From NCBI RefSeq assembly GCF_001039355.2, contig NW_019774058.1, positions 477,817-541,816 of the forward strand: 64,000 nucleotides of DNA, given 5' to 3'. Shown piece by piece: positions 14,330-25,890 of the stretch (position 1 is the first letter of the stretch; each line of letters starts with the position of its first letter). This stretch comes from Lingula anatina (lineage: Eukaryota > Brachiopoda > Lingulata > Lingulida > Lingulidae). The position numbers and the translations under genes were made by a program. The notes beneath the pieces were generated by a model. That model searched no databases. It was not told the origin of the DNA and worked only from the letters and a program-made list of their open reading frames with translations.

Positions 14330-14550
14330 GAGCCCCCTTTACACTGGACGGCGTCCTTTCTGCGTCCCACAGTAGGGTCCCGTTTTAGAGTAAAAAAAAA
14401 AAATACTTGGCGTGCCAAAAACAGGCGGATCATTGAGCATTCATTCTGCAACCAAATCGATGCTTGTGCCTCCTTTCTACGACCACAGTGATGCCAGTTT
14501 CATGGTCGCACAAAGGACACAGAAAGGACGCCATCCAGTGTAAAGGGGGT
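14330..14550. mobile_element. MITE-like element with ~30-bp terminal inverted repeats
   Basis: The left end reads CCCCCTTTACACTGGACGGC followed by GTCCTTTCTG; the right end is its near-perfect complement, CAGAAAGGACGCCATCCAGT then GTAAAGGGGG. TTA lies just outside both ends (14,327-14,329 and 14,551-14,553), compatible with a 3-bp TWA-type target duplication as made by PIF/Harbinger transposases. Internal sequence is non-coding. Superfamily assignment is inference. Confidence 0.7.
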
Positions 14551-14829
14551 TTAAGGGCGTGCACTAGATGTTACCCCTCAATCTTATCTGTATACCAATA
14601 TAAGACATAGGTACAGAAACCAAGCCTAAGTGTGACTAATGCATGTTTAACCAGTATAACGTGCGTGTATAATATGCATAACATGTAAGGCGGACCCAGA
14701 TGTTTTCTTCGGTGCAATAATTAAATACACACGTCGAATAGACACGAATAACTATCATTGGAGATCTGAGTTACCTGTCCATTGTGTAGAATCCAAACGC
14801 ACTAATGATTTTTTAAAGTAAGTATAGAG

Positions 14830-15510
14830 GCTTTTGTCAAACGGCACATATTCTAAGCTACAGGTTCTATTCATGGCCATTGTTATGATGAGCAAAAATT
14901 ACAAATTCAGTTTTGCCACCATTATCTTTAATTTGTCTGCAATAAGCCATCCCCTGAGGCTGATATGCAGTTTACAGTTCACTGACAATGCTGGATCACG
15001 AATGCTACCATATGTGAACAATTGGGTGTGGTCCGCATGAATAAGATCTTATCACCCAGACTAGCACCAACGGTTAACAGGAAAACAGAACTTTAGAAAA
15101 CCAAGACTGCTGAAATGGGAACACAAAATTAAAGCTGTAAAGGTTCAAAAACTCTCCTTAGAGGATAAGATTGTAACCCCAACTCTCTGTTGGAGAAATG
15201 CCACCAGAACATGATCTACAGTGCCAAAGGCAGCTGACATATCTGGAAGCACCAACAACATCGAAGAGTGCTTGTCAACGCCACTATAAATTAATTCAAT
15301 TCTCAAAAGCGCCGATAAAGTGCTATGATTGACTTTGAAGATTTTTTCTACGGGGTTGTTTGCTTCTGAATGTCAAAATCTAACAGCTACGCAGTATATC
15401 CCTCTCAATTATCTCTGACAGGAATAACTGACAGGATTTTGTCAAGGTTTTGTTTTTTCGGAAGCGGTTGAATTAGTGTTTTTAAACATATTAGGAAAAC
15501 ATCTCCTTGT
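14830..15510 (-). mobile_element. Decayed LINE reverse transcriptase (CR1/Jockey-like)
   Basis: Translated on the minus strand with frame changes and stops, this stretch reads in order like the reverse transcriptase core of a non-LTR retrotransposon. It starts with a PLPKKQNLD..SVIPVRDN block (family: PLxKKxxLD..YRPVSN), then HSTLSALLRI (family: HSTETALLRV). Next is MLLVLPDMSAAFGTVDH (family: VLLDLSAAFDTVDH), and finally HADHTQLF (family: YADDTQLY catalytic box) followed by WLIADKLKI. The catalytic YADD is changed to HADH, and stops and shifts interrupt the frame, so it is dead. The 5' region and tail were not identified. Confidence 0.8.
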
Positions 15511-15843
15511 GAATCATCTGTTGGTGAAATGCATGATCAGGTCTGTATCAATTCGAGATAACCATAGTAAATGAGATCTTTCTTCGGGAAATGTAGTATA
15601 TGACGTCAACTTATTCTCGTAATGAGCATTGTGTGGGGGATCAAGCACCATAGCCTGACTTGCCTCTCAATGAAAAGAGATTCGCAAATAAGCCGCAAAC
15701 CATGGAGTCACGTTTCTTTCACACGGGGAAATTTTTCAATATTTCAATTTTATTAAAATCTTCCAGAAAGGCGAGGCTCACACTAGGCAAAGACAGACCA
15801 CTTTTAACACACCCTGTTTATGACTTTCAGGCCGGATACATAC
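15511..15843 (+). promoter_or_regulatory. 5' flank / probable intron end before TRPC start codon
   Basis: A pyrimidine-containing stretch ends in GACTTTCAG at 15,830, a good splice acceptor 13 bases before the proposed start codon at 15,844. This suggests that a non-coding 5' exon lies further upstream. An in-frame ATG at 15,820 lies upstream of that acceptor and would only be used by an unspliced or alternative transcript, adding eight residues. Confidence 0.45.
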
Positions 15844-18800
15844 ATGATGTCCAGCAGCTCACTCCAGTGCTACAGTCCCAATAGCTCTCGAGGCTCCAAC
15901 CGCTCCGTTCCAATACCCCTGGAGCCGCTGAAACAAGGCCACCGAATGGATCCCCACGAGAGGATTTTCCTGGACGCCGCAGAAAGAGGAGACAAGGCCA
16001 CAATGATAAGGTATTGAAAATCGTACTAGTATGTTGGGGGTTTGAAGTTAGCGCATAGCACTTTACAAATCACCTAAACACCGCTCTTGGACAAATCATT
16101 CGCACCTTTTGTCCAAGTGCTGTTTAAAGATCCCTAAAAGCTGGACCAGCATAGGAAATGACTTACCCGGGCATACGGTGTAAAAACTAAGATAAAGAGA
16201 CCCACTCTTCAATATATTCCCGTGTAAAAAAAATACCTCATGACACCTTGTGAAATTGTACAAGTCGATGGTTTAATTGGGATATTGTTAATATTGAGCA
16301 GAGATTATGGAATCTTTACAAATCTTTACCGATGCGGTAGTTGCACTATTACAGTTTGAATGCATTATTAGAATGTTGCACGAATTTTACAAACAAGAAT
16401 TCTACAATGATAAGTATGTCTTTAATACATTCTCTTTTCTTCTAACAGTATCGTGTTGCAATTATTTCAGTGTGGCGTAATATAGCACTGTATATTTATG
16501 TTTCTCTTCTTTATCAGATGTTTGCAAGGACCAAACAAGGTCAACGTTAACTGCACCAATATTCTTGGTCGATCAGCCATCCAGATTGCGGTAGATAACG
16601 AGAACGTTGAAATAGTGGAACTTCTTCTCCAGCAGGATGGCGTCAAGATCGGAGATGCTCTATTGTACGCCATTCGCGAGGGTGTGTACAAGATCGTAGA
16701 AATGCTTATAGACCACCATAGTATCAGTAGGGACATGCTTGGGATGGACTGGAGTCAAAATCAACCGCCAGGAGAAGAAAGCGCGGATTATTCTGCAGAC
16801 ATCTCTCCGGTTATCTTGGCCGCTCATTGCAACCAGTTCGAAATTCTCCAGTTGCTCCTGTCGAGGGGCGCCAAAATCGACAAACCTCATGACATCACCT
16901 GCACGTGCACGCGTTGCCGCAATCAGGTCATCAGGGACAGTTTACGACACTCACTACGAAGAATTCACACATACCGAGCCCTGGCCAGTCCGGCCTGGAT
17001 CTCCCTCACCAGTTCGGATCCAATATTGACCTCGTTTAAACTTTCGTGGGAGCTCGAATGCCTGGCGTCAAGGGAAAATGAGTTTAAGGATACGTACATG
17101 CAACTGAGTGAGCAATGCAAAACATTTGCTTGTGATTTGTTGGATCAGTGTCGGACCACAGAGGAAGTGATAGAAGTCCTGAACAGAGATCACCACGATA
17201 ATATTAACGGCGACGAAAGATATCCCGACCGCTTTACCTTGGACAGATTGAAATTTGCAATAAAATATGAGCAGAAGCAGGTAACTTGATGGAAAGGTTT
17301 CCGGTTTCGTATGGGAAGCCTAGTGGTTGTAGTAATGTTTATTTGGCACACTGCAAAAATTCATTACTTAGAGTATAGTTGCTACTTTAAAACTTTGTTA
17401 TTAGGTTTCTCATAGACTAAAGCCGCTAAAATGAAAATTATTAACCTCGTCTTTTGAAACGGAAGATAGATTCTAATGGATAGACAATTCAATTCGATTT
17501 GACAAAATCAATTCAAATGTGCAAAAACAAAATTTTTATGCCCTTTTTTTGCCAAACGGTAAAAAATAACAAGATAATGTGGGCGATCCCTTAGTCGAGG
17601 AAGCGATCAACCGTTGTTCTGCAATTAGAAGTAATTCCTTTCTCATTTCAGTTTGTCGCTCACCCCCACTGCCAGCAGCTTCTTACGTCAATCTGGTACG
17701 CAGGTCTTCCGGGCTGGCGGAGACGCAATAGCATCATGAAATTCCTTACCTGCGTTGGTCTCATATTTCTCATGCCATTCCTCTCCTTCGTCTATCTCAT
17801 CTTTCCCAGAAGCCGCATCGGGCAGCTGGTCCGGAGTCCTTTTATGAAGTTCCTATACCACAGCACGTCATTTGGCGTGTTTTTGTTTCTGTTAGCCAGC
17901 GCCTCGGCCAATGACAAAGAAGGAAATGCCCGGAAGCGAGGCCCACCACCTACCGCACTGGAAGGGCTGATTGTAATCTTTGTTACAGGTTATTATGTAC
18001 ACAGTAGATTTATAAATGTACTGGCATGTGCCAATGTTTCAGTGGTATAGGAATAATTGTGTTGAAGGCAATGCTTATGACTTATTGACAAGAGACATTC
18101 TGAACAGGTACATTTATTTTCTATTAAGGCTATTTTCTATCAAATTTATTTAGCAATCTGTTTTTGGTGTTTGAAAGAGTGGTTTATGACTTTCAGGTTT
18201 CATTTGGGCAGAGTGCAAGCAATTATGGGAGGAAGGCTTGAAGGCCTACATACGGCAATGGTGGAACTGGTTGGACTTCATCATGCTGTCCCTTTATCTG
18301 TGTACCTTCTCTCTACGGACAGTGGCGTTCATACAAATCCAATCCGGAGATTATGGCCCATCCGAACTTGACCGGAAGTACTGGCCCATGGAAGACCCGA
18401 CTCTGATCTCCGAGGGTTTATTTGCTGTGGCCAACGTGTTCAGTTTTGCACGAATCATTTACCTTTTCCTGGCCAATCCAAACCTTGGTCCGTTGCAGAT
18501 TTCTCTTGGGTGCATGTTGATTGACATTGCTAAGTTCTTGTTTATTTTCATGCTAGTGTTGGCGTCATTTGCATGCGGACTTAACCAGTTGTATTCGTCT
18601 TATCAACCACCTGATGGATCCACAGCGCCGTTTTACACGTATGTATTCTTTGAATAAATCCCATAAACCAGTTTCCAATCATCTTTGTAATTGTTGAATG
18701 GAATTATTTGTGATTTTGTAAAATTGTCGACTAGATACACATATTTTTATATTTTCATACACACGAAAGCTCAGGAAAAGCAAGAATGCAATTTGGATTA

Positions 18801-21800
18801 CGATTTAAGTAGATACCTTTGTTGATAGTATAAATGTCAACCATCATCGCAATGAAGAGCATCCTTTTTTCGTCTTGCCTATAGTTTGCATTATCAAAAA
18901 CAGCCCTGTATTTGCTCTTGGATCGGAACTCATGAAATTCTTTAACGTTCCATAAACCATCATAAACCCAAATTTTACAACAGTTCTTGGTGTCTCCAGT
19001 GTTTAATAAGGTTGACTGTTCCTATTTCCCACCCACACTGGTTAATTTTTTTTTCATCCAGGCTAGACCAGAGTGTAGGCACGTTAATTTGGTCGCTGTT
19101 CGGTTTGACACAGTTGAAGGACATCAACATAAAAGATGGACAGCCGTTCACCAAGGGGATTGGGGAGTTGCTGTTTATGGTGTACCATGCCATGGCAATC
19201 ATAGTCCTAATCAATATGCTAATTGCCATGATGTCAAGTTCCTTTCAGGACATTGAGGTAAGTAGCTTGGCACGGGTATTGTCCTAGAATCAATACATAC
19301 TTTCCAGCGATGATCCCTTTTCGTTTACAATGCCAGAACCTGGACAGGCACACATAAACGTTGAATGAATACCCATACATAAACATTGAATGAATACCCA
19401 TATATTTTTGGTCTGAAATTTTCGAATTCCATTCTGCATTTGACTTATTTCATCGTACATTTTATTTAGCTGCAGACGTTTTCAATCCGTGATTTAATCA
19501 CGTACCAATATACAAAAAGTACATCTGTGAAGTAATTACTTTACCATAAAACAATTGGATATATATTTCAGAAACATCCATACAGCTTTGGTCAGTGTTT
19601 TATCTTGAAGGGCCCTACACACCTTTATTTGAATAATTTGTACATTTGTGTACCTTCCACAGGCACATGGCGACCGTGAGTGGAAATTTGCGCGTACAAA
19701 ACTTTGGACCAGTTACTTCGACGAAGGGTCTACGCTATCGCCCCCTTTCAACCTCCTAGTTAGCCCCAAATCGGTGTACTATTGCATTGTAGCTATAAAG
19801 GACAGTGTATGCAAATGCCGGGAACGATTCCACCGGAAGTCAGAGGAGCAATCCAAGGTAAAATATAGATGGCAGTACTGGCACTGGGCACTTACCATAA
19901 TAGTTTACACAGACAAGGTTACATTTCCACAGTTTTGTTCTGTTAATCTTGTTGTGTTGAAAATCCCGCGTCATTCCTATCCCTATGTATATGTTCCTGC
20001 TATTGATTGCAGCGTGTGTATGGGGAAAGTTGAACAAAAATGAATTAAAAAGCAAAGCAAACATTGATCCAGTTACCCCTACTCTGTATATACGAAAAGG
20101 GTTTGCAAAGCGTTTCTGAGCGATAATGTTTAAACTACGAAAAAAAGCGTGTGCGATCAATTTATATCTGAAAGCCTCACTTAATATCCATAACATAATA
20201 TGATATTGAAAACTATGTATAATTCTGATACCGGAACTTAAGTTGGTAACTGACCGACTTTGCGGTCTCAGCCTGATGCCTTTCACTAGTTAATGTCCTG
20301 GATGGGATGGCCACCCTATTTATTGTCATATACATAGTTGTCGTTATAATTCTTCTGGATGACTGAAAGCATTCACTAATTATTTGATATTTTCCTGAAA
20401 TCACATATTATTATTTATTTTATGTTATATTTTCTTCTGTCGTGCAGAGAACAGCGAATGGGAAAGTTAATACAGACTCCAGCACCGTTTATACGGGTCC
20501 AAACTACAAGGTACTGGAGAATTTGAGTTGTGAACAATCAAAGTAAACAAGGCCTACTTTCCTTTCACACCGAATTCACGATTGCTTATTAATAAATGCT
20601 TTGGTCACTTTGAATATCATTTGATGCAATTTAGTGTAAGATGGACTTTTGTGTATATTCACCAAAGAGGAAGGTTATTAAATAAAAATAGTTTCTAATG
20701 GTATGCATTACATTATTTCGTTCTTGAATACAAGTTTAACAAAGTATTAAAACAACATGATAGTCAAAATAAAAAAAGGCATCATGTAGTTTCACTTTCT
20801 GCTTGAATAATACGAAAGTAGGTGTTTTTGAGTCTATGGAACTTGTAAATAAATGGCTAATTTGCACGATTTCAAAACTAGAAATAAAGAAGTGCTCATT
20901 TTACTAGCCAAAAATAATTTTAAACCCGTGTTGATTTCAGGACATTATGCGGCGCCTAGTAAGTAGATACATCCTACAGTTTAAGAAGCAGAGCAGCCAG
21001 GATGGAGTCAATGAAGATGATTTGTTAGAAATCAAACAGGATATATCGAGCCTGAGGTACGTCACATCCTTATTATCATCCACATGATCACTTCCTGCAG
21101 TTTAGATAAGTTGATCAATAGGTCGGATGCACTACTTAGGTTACTATTTTACGTAATAACCACAACATTAAGTTCTCAACCTCTCAAAGTGCACTGGTTC
21201 GGATTGAATTATTTAATGCCGCTCGATGTGAAAAGGGCCATGGAGGCTTACTGATGGTAGAAACCAGCATTGTCGCCTAATGCCTGGGTATAATGTATAA
21301 TCTGCCCCCCCCCCCCAAAAAAAAAAATAAAAAATAGGAACGCAATTTTTTTGTATCTTATTGCTATAATGATAAACTTTGAAAATTTCATACAACTTTT
21401 TAAATTTTCAATTATTAAAAATTTTTTCATTGGCTAAATTTTTTTTTCTAGGTTTGAGCTACGCGAGGACCGTAAACGCGAGAGCGGCATAACAACTGCT
21501 CATATGGAGAGAATTAAGAAAGATATCATGAAGATGCTTCAGAATAACAATGCCAGTTCCAGCCAGCTTCACCCGACCAGCCCAGTGCCCAGTTTGTCCG
21601 AGTCCCGGAGCATTAGCCCAGTAACGCATTACACGCAGAATGACCAACGCCCAAATGCCCTGCAGTTGTCCCCCCACGCGCAGCACGAGACACAAGCCCA
21701 AGTAGAGCAGCAGCCCCCTCATCACGACTTAAATCTTGGGAAACTCCAGACGCACCAACCGGCACAGGTTTCGAAGCGCGATTCGCCCCCTGATCATTAT

Positions 21801-22037
21801 GAACTGACGCAGACGCGGTTCGATACCCAGCACGACCAAATGGCACAACAGCAAAAACTGTTGGAAGAGCTAAAACGTGATATCATCGAGAGCGTTAGAG
21901 CGGAGGTCAGAGGTATACTTACGGAGAACGCCAGCTTAAAAGCGCAGCTGCAGGCGGGGGTGACGCTCTCGGCAGTGGACTTGCTTCCGCCTTTCAACTC
22001 CGAATTGTATCACACTCATTTGTACACTCAACTTTAA
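15844..22037 (+). CDS. TRPC: TRPC-family cation channel, complete, 9 exons, 954 aa
   Basis: Tetrameric plasma-membrane Ca2+/Na+ channel of the receptor/PLC-coupled TRPC class. Exons: 15844-16010, 16518-17280, 17652-17988, 18197-18638, 19062-19257, 19663-19857, 20448-20510, 20941-21056, 21452-22037; total 2,865 nt, all GT-AG with compatible phases. Order: ankyrin repeats (about 40-160); the Cys-rich [10 protein letters not shown] segment; the TRP_2 linker ending [11 protein letters not shown]; six membrane segments (about 330-640) with S4-S5 motif LGPLQISLG; pore IWSLFGL; S6 [10 protein letters not shown]; the TRP box [10 protein letters not shown] (about 640); the calmodulin/IP3-receptor region [11 protein letters not shown] (about 722); a C-terminal coiled coil; last residues YTQL, a class I PDZ ligand. 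Resembles vertebrate TRPC4/5 and insect TRP-gamma; exact orthology is unresolved. Exons 6 and 7 begin and end in phase 0 and could be skipped. Odd point: Cys replaces the usual Arg in SLGRM. Confidence 0.94.
16072..16139. repeat. Short hairpin in TRPC intron 1
   Basis: CTCTTGGACAAA is answered by TTTGTCCAAGTG about 25 bases later, with flanking CTAAACA/TGTTTAA also pairing. Small imperfect inverted repeat, no other content. Confidence 0.45.
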
Positions 22038-22373
22038 AGTGCCGAAATAATTCTAATTACATTGCACTGTTTATGCAAATGTCTGCAAGGGAGAACTTCT
22101 GGACGCAAAAAGACATGAGAAAATTAAGACTTGCATGGATTGTGACATTCCAAGTTGCACCGAATTTTCAATTTTATACAGTAGTCTTCAGTTGAGTGTA
22201 AAATGAGGGTTTGATCATATTAAAATCGCAATTTCAAAATTTGGTTATTACTTTGTAGGATTATTGATGGTAAATTGTAGACAACGGAGGAAAATTTTCC
22301 AAATGCGACATTCAGATATAGTACACAAGAATGTCAGAGCTAAAGCGGATACATTTTTTTGTTAAGTATCACC

Positions 22374-22379
22374 AATAAA
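22374..22379 (+). terminator. Candidate poly(A) signal of TRPC
   Basis: AATAAA about 340 bases after the TRPC stop codon, in AT-rich DNA with no competing exon between. Plausible 3' end, not proven. Confidence 0.45.
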
Positions 22380-24013
22380 AACATTTTTAAGTCACCTAAT
22401 CCGTTAATCTCTCCATTTATATATTTGAACACAGAATACCAAAGTATACAGTTTCAGGGCAGATTTTTAAAATAGAGCGATATTTTTGCTTCAAAGACAA
22501 ACAGGTTTCAGAAATTAAGTGGCGTTTTCCACAAATGTCCAAATATTGTAAATTTTAAATCAGATCTTAAAAATAATCGCTTTATTTTGATAAAAATGTC
22601 TATAGGCTTTAAGGACCAGTTAACGTTGATTTGTATGATACATTCTTTACTTACAAAATGGTTATTGAATGAAAGTTACAAAAACATTTTAAAATCAGTT
22701 TGATTTTATTTGGCCATACATTGCAGTTTGGACTGGAAACAACATTTCTGTAAGATAGTTCAATATTTATTAATATAATTTGGCTTTAAAATATAAAGAA
22801 TGAACGGGATCACAGAAAAGAGCCCTTTCAGTCACCTTCAGTGCTTAAATTCTTTTTAAGTGACAAAAATACACATTCATCATGCATATTTTTGTCAGTT
22901 ACAAAGAATCTACAAACATTAATGGTATACAGAAAAACCTTTTACACTTATACCTACACACACAAACTCGCTCATCTTTGTTACACGTTAATTTGGTAAC
23001 TTAACACTAAGTTCTACTTCAGAGCAAAACCATCTTGTAAAATTTGGTAACACAGATAATCAAAAAGGTTAACTTTTAAGAATAATTGTTAGTTCGTGTA
23101 TTTTCATACGCCATATAATTCTACCCAGAATAGCATCACAAACTAACCAGTTTCTCTAAATAACATACTAAAAATATTGATATGATTCTGACACTTAGTT
23201 TCCAAGTAACTGTTAGTGTTAAAAGGAGTACTACAGAAATATTTTGGAACTTTCTGCTTTGTAATTTTCAGACTATTCAAAACACAACAAACAAGAAAAC
23301 ATTCTTTTCAAATTTAAAACTTAACAATCAGAAAGCCATACATGAGGAGGAACCAATCTTCTCAACAAATTCTCAAAAAAGGAAAATGAGCTCAGAACCA
23401 GAAAAATTAACTGTGAGAATGAGTCTTGCATTCTAAATAATGGAATCTAAAATATTGCCTCTACAACTCAGATTTACATAATCTATAAAAATTTTGAGAA
23501 CATGAATCAATATAAACAAGTGCAAGAGGTAGTCCCAAAGAATAATAATTCATGAAACTCACCAGGTCCGGTGTGAAAGGAATGCATGTCCAACAGGAGA
23601 GAAGGGCCACATGTCCTACGAACATGCATTATCTAGGATGTACTGTCCTACCCGGACCCAGATTCCCAGACTAAAATAAATTTAACCGAACAAAATGTTT
23701 CTCGGTGAAATTGTAAATAACATTATCTCACTTTAAAGTTATAAATTGCATTTTTTTTTACCAACAACACATAAACAAAGCAACATCCAGAGGCACCAAT
23801 TCCCAATTTAGAAGAATAGGTCAATACTAGAACTTGGCATAGACCAAGAATGGAGAGAAAAGAACAGTGGTCGCTGAGAAATTACATGCTAATTTTCAGA
23901 CTAAAAACTGCCAAAGATAAAGATGTGAAGTTTTCCTGTTTCTATCATTAGACAGTGAATGAAATAGATGAAACAATAAATGATAAATAAATAAATTAAT
24001 TAATAAATAAGCT
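22380..24013. other. Intergenic DNA between TRPC 3' end and satellite
   Basis: AT-rich, no recognisable exon or RNA gene. An 84-codon frame at 23,182-23,436 has no resemblance to known proteins and is Lys/Asn/Thr-rich as expected from base composition. Confidence 0.5.
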
Positions 24014-25843
24014 CTCTTCTGATACACCAACCACTGGTACTATTTATAAAAGATGTACCTAAATGTGATGGGATTTCCCTATAGAAATCATTAGTTGCAC
24101 CTTAGCAGCAAACAATGATCTAAGGAAAAGGACTCTCACAGAAGATTAGGTTTTTTAGAGACAGGAGAACCTTCTATCCGGCAGTAAATGTAGATTTTGG
24201 ATAAGAAAAAGGACCCTAGAGAAGCAATCCAGCATAAATAGATCTTCTTTATATCAAAGGGGAATCAAAACATTTAAGGGTTATATCAATCAAATTGTGC
24301 AAACAACAATGATCTTAAGGAAAGGACTCTCACAGGAAAAAGTGTTTACGCACAGATTTGGTTTTTAGAGACAAGATATTTTGGATAAGAAAAAGGATCA
24401 GACAAAAGCAATCCAACATTAATAGATCTATTTTAAAACAGAGATGAATACAAACAAGACTCACTTTTAATATACCAACCACTGATTCTATTTATAAAAG
24501 ATATACCTAAATGTTATGGGACTTCCTCATAAAAATATGATCAGTGGCACCTTAGCAGCAAACAATGATCTAAAGGAAAGGACTATTACAGAAGATTTGG
24601 TTTTTAGAGACGGAAGATCCTTTTATTCGACAGTAAATGTAGATTTTGGATAAGAAAAAGGATCAAATATACATACAAGCATAAACAGGTATTTTTTATA
24701 TCAAAGGGGAATCAAAACATTTAAGGGTTATATCAATCATGGTGTGCAAACAAAGGACTCTCACAGGAAACAAGTTTAGTCACAGATCTCGTTTTCAGAG
24801 ATGGGAGAGCCTTTTATTCGGCAGTAAATGTAGATACTGGATAAGAAAAAAGGATCATACAAAGGCATCCCAACATTAGACTTAATGTAAATCAGAGATG
24901 AATACAAACAAAACACTTTTCTTATATACCAACCACTGGTACTTTTTATATAAAATGTACCTAAATGTAGTGGGAATTCCATACAGAAATATGATTAGGT
25001 GGACATTAGCAGAAATCATAAATGATATAGTGAAAAGGACTCTCACAGAAAAAACAAAAAAGGTTTTCTCATAGATTTGGTTTATAGGGGTTATCAGAGA
25101 GGAATAAAAACAAAACACTTGTTATATGACAACCACTGGTCCTATACATAAAAGATGTACATAAATGTGATGGGATTTCCTCATAGCAATATGATCAGTT
25201 GCACTTTACCAGCAAACAATGATCTAAAGGAAAGGACTCTCACAGAAAATTTGGTTTTTAGAGACGGAAGAGCCTTTTATTCGGCAGTAAATGTAGATTT
25301 TGGATAAGAAAAAGGATCATAAATACATTAAATCATAAACATATTTTTTTATATCAAAGGGGAAACAAAACATTCAAGGGTCATACATACATTAAAGCAT
25401 AAACATATATTTTTTATATCAAAGGGGAATCAAAACATTCAAGGGATAAGAAAAAGAATCATACAAAAGCAATCCAGCATAAATAACTATTTTATATCAG
25501 AGGGGAATAAAAACCTTTAAGGGTTATATTAACCATGGTGCGCAAAAAAAAAAAAAAAAAAAAAAAAANNNNNNNNNNNNNNNNNNNNNNNNNNNNNNNN
25601 NNNNNNNNNNNNNNNNNNNNNNNNNNNNNNNNNNNNNNNNNNNNNNNNNNNNNNNNNNNNNNNNNNNNNNNNNNNNNNNNNNNNNNNNNNNNNNNNNNNN
25701 NNNNNNNNNNNNNNNNNNNNNNNNNNNNNNNNNNNNNNNNNNNNNNNNNNNNNNNNNNNNNNNNNNNNNNNNNNNNNNNNNNNNNNNNNNNNNNNNNNNN
25801 NNNNNNNNNNNNNNNNNNNNNNNNNNNNNNNNNNNNNNNNNNN

Positions 25844-25890
<47 letters not shown>

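Noticed and set aside
21504-22037. Glu/Gln-rich last TRPC exon as a separate gene
   Set aside because: It continues the TRPC frame from the DISSLR exon through a good acceptor and has the expected coiled coil, so it belongs to TRPC.
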